Shown here: piece by piece, positions 40,088 through 40,568 of the stretch
Layout of the letters: every line of letters starts with the position of its first letter
Position numbering within the stretch: position 1 is the stretch's first letter
The notes under the pieces: generated by a model
Seen by the model: only the letters and a program-made list of their open reading frames with translations
What the model was told of the DNA's origin: nothing
The model's database searches: none
Translations under genes and position numbers: made by a program
Origin: Halalkalibacter hemicellulosilyticusJCM 9152
GTDB taxonomy: Bacteria > Bacillota > Bacilli > Bacillales > Bacillaceae_D
Direction of reading: 5' to 3'
Assembly: GCF_000513115.1 (NCBI RefSeq)
Contig: NZ_BAUU01000036.1
Location: 1 to 40,568, forward strand
Length of the DNA stretch: 40,568 bases

Positions 40088-40378
40088 ATGAATGAATTAA
40101 CCAACAAGCAAAGAAATGTAATAGTGAAAATTAATGAATATGTAATTAAAAACAAGTATGCTCCGACCACTAGAGAATTAGCCGATTTACTTAACCATAA
40201 ATCCACATCTACTACGCATGGGCATTTAGTTAAATTGAGAAAAAAGGGTTATGTCGATTGGGTTGAATCTAAACCAAGAACATTACGAGTGTTGAGAGGA
40301 GAAGAAATATATGAAGGGACTTTTGCAAAGGGCAGCTCAGTCGAAAGAAAAGGTGCAAATCGTTTATTTGACAGATGA
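40088..40378 (+). CDS. LexA-like DNA-binding domain protein without peptidase
   Basis: 96 residues. MNELTNKQRNVIVKINEYVI, then APTTRELADLLNHKSTSTTH and LVKLRKKGYVDW form the LexA N-terminal winged helix, including the TxKQ and KST-x-T signatures. There is no cleavage site or S24 Ser-Lys dyad: the protein ends after a short tail. It is driven from a promoter with a LexA box, so it may bind the same or related boxes without being cleaved. The site GAGGTG precedes the ATG. Its end overlaps the next gene by 68 bases. Confidence 0.8.
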   Translation: MNELTNKQRNVIVKINEYVIKNKYAPTTRELADLLNHKSTSTTHGHLVKLRKKGYVDWVESKPRTLRVLRGEEIYEGTFAKGSSVERKGANRLFDR

Positions 40379-40529
40379 AGGGAAAATGTCACAAAGGTAC
40401 GTTAGTGTAATTAAAGTAAATGAAACTCATCTTGTGTGTTATTGTCATTATAAGAAGCAAAGAAGAATGTTTAAGTTGGAAAATATATTAGCGGCTGATG
40501 TTTATAGGAAAAGAGCAAAAGCTTTTTGA
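40311..40529 (+). CDS. small WYL-like protein
   Basis: 72 residues (MKGLLQRAAQSKEKVQIVYL, then ISYVDD-type strand replaced by TDEGKMSQRYVSVIKVN, and YCHYKKQRRMFKLENILAAD). The beta layout with YLTDEGKMSQR, V-x-YCHY and RMFKLENI resembles the core of WYL ligand-binding domains, without a DNA-binding part. The ATG follows GAGAGGAG inside the LexA-like gene. Small SOS-region proteins of this type occur beside yolD/uvrX in Bacillus prophages. Confidence 0.72.
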   Translation: MKGLLQRAAQSKEKVQIVYLTDEGKMSQRYVSVIKVNETHLVCYCHYKKQRRMFKLENILAADVYRKRAKAF

Positions 40530-40568
40530 AAGAGGAGTGTAAATCATTTCTATTAATCCTACTGGAGA
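40530..40568 (+). other. window end after the last gene
   Basis: AGAGGAG lies just after the last stop, a ribosome site for another downstream gene. No usual start codon is visible in the remaining bases and no attR was recognised, so the prophage probably extends beyond the window. Confidence 0.4.

Noticed and set aside
40500-40568. Right attachment site
   Set aside because: No convincing match to the 500-540 region was found, and serine integrase cores are too short to identify by eye.
1-40568. CRISPR arrays, tRNA or rRNA genes, and insertion sequences
   Set aside because: No regularly spaced repeats, cloverleaf-type sequences or transposase genes were recognised.

Overview
The window is an almost complete temperate siphovirus prophage in a low-GC Gram-positive genome, most likely a Bacillaceae (Bacillus or an alkaliphilic relative). 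The evidence is strong AGGAGG-type ribosome sites, TTG/GTG starts, Bacillus-type LexA boxes, PBSX/skin-like terminase and connector genes and A118-like portal and minor capsid genes. The left 513 bases are the 5' end of a host gene on the minus strand (HI0933/YtfP-type flavoprotein). The prophage begins between that gene and the integrase stop codon at 530. Its right end is not recognisable before the window stops.

Layout. 530-3661 (minus): lysogeny module with a large serine integrase (frameshifted), ImmA/IrrE-type peptidase, a lipoprotein and a CI-like repressor. 3686-3816: control region with three palindromic operators and a rightward promoter; a fourth operator copy lies in the end of the Cro-like gene. 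3817-6930: Cro-like regulator and many very small early genes, two on the minus strand, joined by repeated start-site and palindrome modules, followed by a strongly structured non-coding stretch (about 6271-6393). 7010-13605: recombination and replication (Bet/RecT, SSB, DnaD-like, RecU), a PAPS-reductase-like enzyme, a BRO/KilAC antirepressor and a sigma-like late regulator. 13710-14859: two membrane proteins with their own promoter and terminator. 14908-25408: packaging and head (TerS, TerL, a free-standing HNH homing endonuclease, portal, minor capsid, a possible Tad1/Acb2-like anti-defence protein, scaffold, major capsid, connectors, tail tube, first tail chaperone). 25418-35683: Gp15, tape measure, Dit and a very large tail-tip protein with lectin-like domains. 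35761-37088: holin and M23 endolysin. 37103-40529: cargo with a frameshifted HTH gene, small membrane proteins, an excisionase-like protein, a proteasome-like Ntn hydrolase with a small partner, and an SOS-controlled divergent YolD / LexA-DNA-binding-domain / small basic protein module.

Most interesting points. (1) A two-gene unit at 38159-39629 encodes a 429-residue proteasome-fold-like hydrolase with Thr exactly after the initiator Met, Asp at position 17 and a following Lys, between strong hairpins. (2) The 20602-20967 gene resembles the Tad1/Acb2 family of nucleotide sponges. (3) Four genes (integrase, scaffold, tail-tip protein, small HTH) are each broken by the apparent loss of one base from a run of identical bases. 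That is either genuine prophage decay or a systematic indel error in the assembly. (4) The early region is a mosaic of tiny genes joined by duplicated start-site modules.
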